This document shows, one piece after another, positions 5,649 to 6,605 of a stretch of DNA of 6,605 bases (positions are counted from its first letter, which is position 1; every line of letters begins with the position of its first letter). A model generated the notes under the pieces. It was not told the origin of the DNA, did not search any database, and saw only the letters and a program-made list of their open reading frames with translations. Source of the DNA: JAJRWS01 sp039831705 (GTDB taxonomy: Bacteria; Planctomycetota; Planctomycetia; Pirellulales; Lacipirellulaceae); assembly GCA_039831705.1 (NCBI GenBank), contig JBDOMT010000039.1, positions 1 to 6,605 of the forward strand. The letters are read 5' to 3'. The position numbers and the translations under genes were made by a program.

Positions 5649-6444
5649 TCGACCTTTCTCCATTCCGTCGCGCTTTGATCCGTACATAAGGAGCCACGAA
5701 TTGGGCACGGTGACCAAAAGTGCCCTCAGCGGCTGCCGGATCTGCGTGCATGGGTTCCATCAGGTCTTCCACCACAAACCCGGCTCGGCAAATGCCTCCG
5801 ATGAGTTCTTCCCAGCGATGCAAAAATTCTTGCGTGCCAGATTCACGCAGCCGACAAGGAGCGACTGCGGGCAAGGAGCCTTGGCGGTAGTAGGGCTCGG
5901 TCAGCCGATAGGCGTTTTGCTCGAGGGCAGGCGTCGAATGCAAACTGGTGGGGGTCTGCAAACTGGTGGGGGTCTTATGCTGACTGATGTAGAGGCCTTC
6001 CGGACGCAGCAGGCGGGCCACCTCTCGAAATACGGGCATCACGTCGGCAACGTAACAGGTACTCACCGGCTGAACAATTAAATCGAACTCTGACCGATGG
6101 AGCATCGGTAGATGCTCCATCGAGGCCTGGATCACGCGAATCTCTAAATTCCGTTGGGCGGCAACTGCCCGGTCCAGGGCGAGCATCTCGCCGCTGATGT
6201 CCACTACCGTCACTCGTGCCCCGGCAGCCGCATAGAGGGCGCTTTGGCGTCCCCCTCCTGCAGCCAGACAGAGCACTCGCTGGCCACGAATCGAGTCTTC
6301 CAGCCAGCCACACGCATCTACGGCCGCCAACGGATCACGAAATTCTTCCGCGCTGGCCGGCCTGGCAAGCCCTGCGCCCTGTTGCACCAACGCATCCCAG
6401 GCACGCGCATTGTGGTCGCTTGGCGATTTTTGGTGGTCCGACAT
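5632..6444 (-). CDS. Class I SAM-dependent methyltransferase, substrate unknown
   Basis: This 270-residue soluble protein carries a Rossmann-type methyltransferase domain: motif I VLCLAAGGGRQ (57-67) for S-adenosylmethionine, the acidic residue Asp82 closing strand 2 (VTVVDIS, 78-84), the adenine-side region VIQASMEHLP (104-113), motif IV FDLIVQPVSTCYV (120-132), and the post-IV LLRPEGLYIS strand (145-154). The N-terminal NARAWDAL pattern and the C-terminal GTFGHRAQFVAPYVRIKARR resemble the uncharacterised class I methyltransferases of cyanobacteria and planctomycetes; the acceptor molecule cannot be inferred. Residues 158-169 (TPTSLQ then TPTSLH) come from a perfect 18-bp duplication in the loop after motif post-IV. 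The C-terminal MMRDA is encoded by a simple repeat. The start at 6444 has no strong Shine-Dalgarno (AGAGCCTTT precedes it). It stands alone, converging on the membrane protein gene. Confidence 0.85.
   Translation of the reverse strand: MSDHQKSPSDHNARAWDALVQQGAGLARPASAEEFRDPLAAVDACGWLEDSIRGQRVLCLAAGGGRQSALYAAAGARVTVVDISGEMLALDRAVAAQRNLEIRVIQASMEHLPMLHRSEFDLIVQPVSTCYVADVMPVFREVARLLRPEGLYISQHKTPTSLQTPTSLHSTPALEQNAYRLTEPYYRQGSLPAVAPCRLRESGTQEFLHRWEELIGGICRAGFVVEDLMEPMHADPAAAEGTFGHRAQFVAPYVRIKARRNGERSMMRDA
5939..5974. repeat. Perfect 18-bp tandem duplication inside the methyltransferase gene
   Basis: TGCAAACTGGTGGGGGTC occurs twice with no gap (5939-5956 and 5957-5974). It is a multiple of three, keeps the frame and adds six residues. 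Absence of any mismatch points to a recent event. Confidence 0.95.
6095..6122. repeat. Perfect 12-bp hairpin inside the methyltransferase gene
   Basis: CGATGGAGCATC (6095-6106), loop GGTA (6107-6110) and GATGCTCCATCG (6111-6122) form an uninterrupted stem. It encodes residues around 108-117 (SMEHLPMLHR) in the methyltransferase core. The protein length here fits the family, so it is not an obvious insertion. Confidence 0.85.
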
Positions 6445-6462
6445 AAAGGCTCTAATTTTCGG

Positions 6463-6491
6463 ATTAGTCGCAGGCCGTTAGCCCGGATAAT
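6463..6491. repeat. Candidate dispersed intergenic motif upstream of the methyltransferase gene
   Basis: ATTAGTCGCA followed by GGCCGTTAGCCCGGATAAT lies in the leader of the methyltransferase gene. From memory, variants of GCCGTTAGCCCCCGG recur between genes in planctomycete genomes. A small stem CTAAT/ATTAG (6452-6456 with 6463-6467) overlaps its edge. Within this window it occurs once, so the repeat status is inference only. Confidence 0.3.
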
Positions 6492-6591
6492 TCATAAATT
6501 TATTGAAAAGCGGTCTAGCGCGACGGCCCAAGTCCCGGTAAAAGTAGGGTATTGAAAACATTCCTTACTCACCAGGGCAAGGACACGTCGC

Positions 6592-6605
6592 ATGACCGAG
6601 TGTAA
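6592..6605 (+). CDS. Possible first codons of a gene running off the right edge
   Basis: ATG ACC GAG TGT at 6592 is preceded by AAGGA (6579-6583) with an 8-base spacer, a standard Shine-Dalgarno arrangement that is otherwise rare here. Only four complete codons are visible, so neither the frame nor a product can be confirmed. It would diverge from the methyltransferase gene. Confidence 0.25.

Noticed and set aside
6154..6555. 133-codon plus-strand frame across the methyltransferase start
   Set aside because: It is antisense to motif I of the methyltransferase and low in recognisable content; a shadow frame.

Overview
The window looks like chromosomal DNA from a planctomycete, probably of the Pirellulaceae type. 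I infer this from moderate G+C, the near absence of Shine-Dalgarno sequences before the starts, small lineage-type membrane proteins, and intergenic DNA full of hairpins and short tandem repeats. The assignment rests on style and memory of such genomes; no marker gene is present. I see no CRISPR array, no transposase, no tRNA or rRNA, and no defence or secretion cluster. The genes are mostly housekeeping or metabolic.

Layout, left to right. Bases 1-204 are an upstream region with no gene I can support. Bases 205-2430 (+) encode a GH57 4-alpha-glucanotransferase/alpha-amylase with its full catalytic motif set. It converges, with only 7 bp between stop codons, on bioD (2438-3121, -), dethiobiotin synthetase. 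Upstream of bioD on the same strand, 127 bp away, is an AroE-fold protein (3249-4100, -). It reads as a shikimate dehydrogenase homologue, but almost every shikimate-binding and catalytic position is substituted. The divergent spacer 4101-4330 holds a 7-bp repeat array touching the aroE-like start codon and a long imperfect palindrome. Bases 4331-5143 (+) encode an eight-helix membrane protein of unknown function. A 488-bp convergent spacer (5144-5631) is packed with inverted repeats, two of them resembling small non-autonomous elements. Bases 5632-6444 (-) encode a class I SAM-dependent methyltransferase with a perfect 18-bp internal tandem duplication. Its last codons and stop lie in another 7-bp repeat. 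The right edge may hold the first codons of a further gene (6592 onward, +).

The genes do not form an obvious pathway. Glucan metabolism, biotin synthesis, an aromatic-pathway-like enzyme, a membrane protein and a methyltransferase appear to sit side by side, and only the aroE-like/bioD pair might be co-transcribed. The most notable points are the AroE homologue with a rebuilt active site, and a repeat landscape in which three unrelated heptanucleotide arrays and at least three large inverted repeats occupy or touch gene boundaries. I did not find a convincing new multi-gene system.
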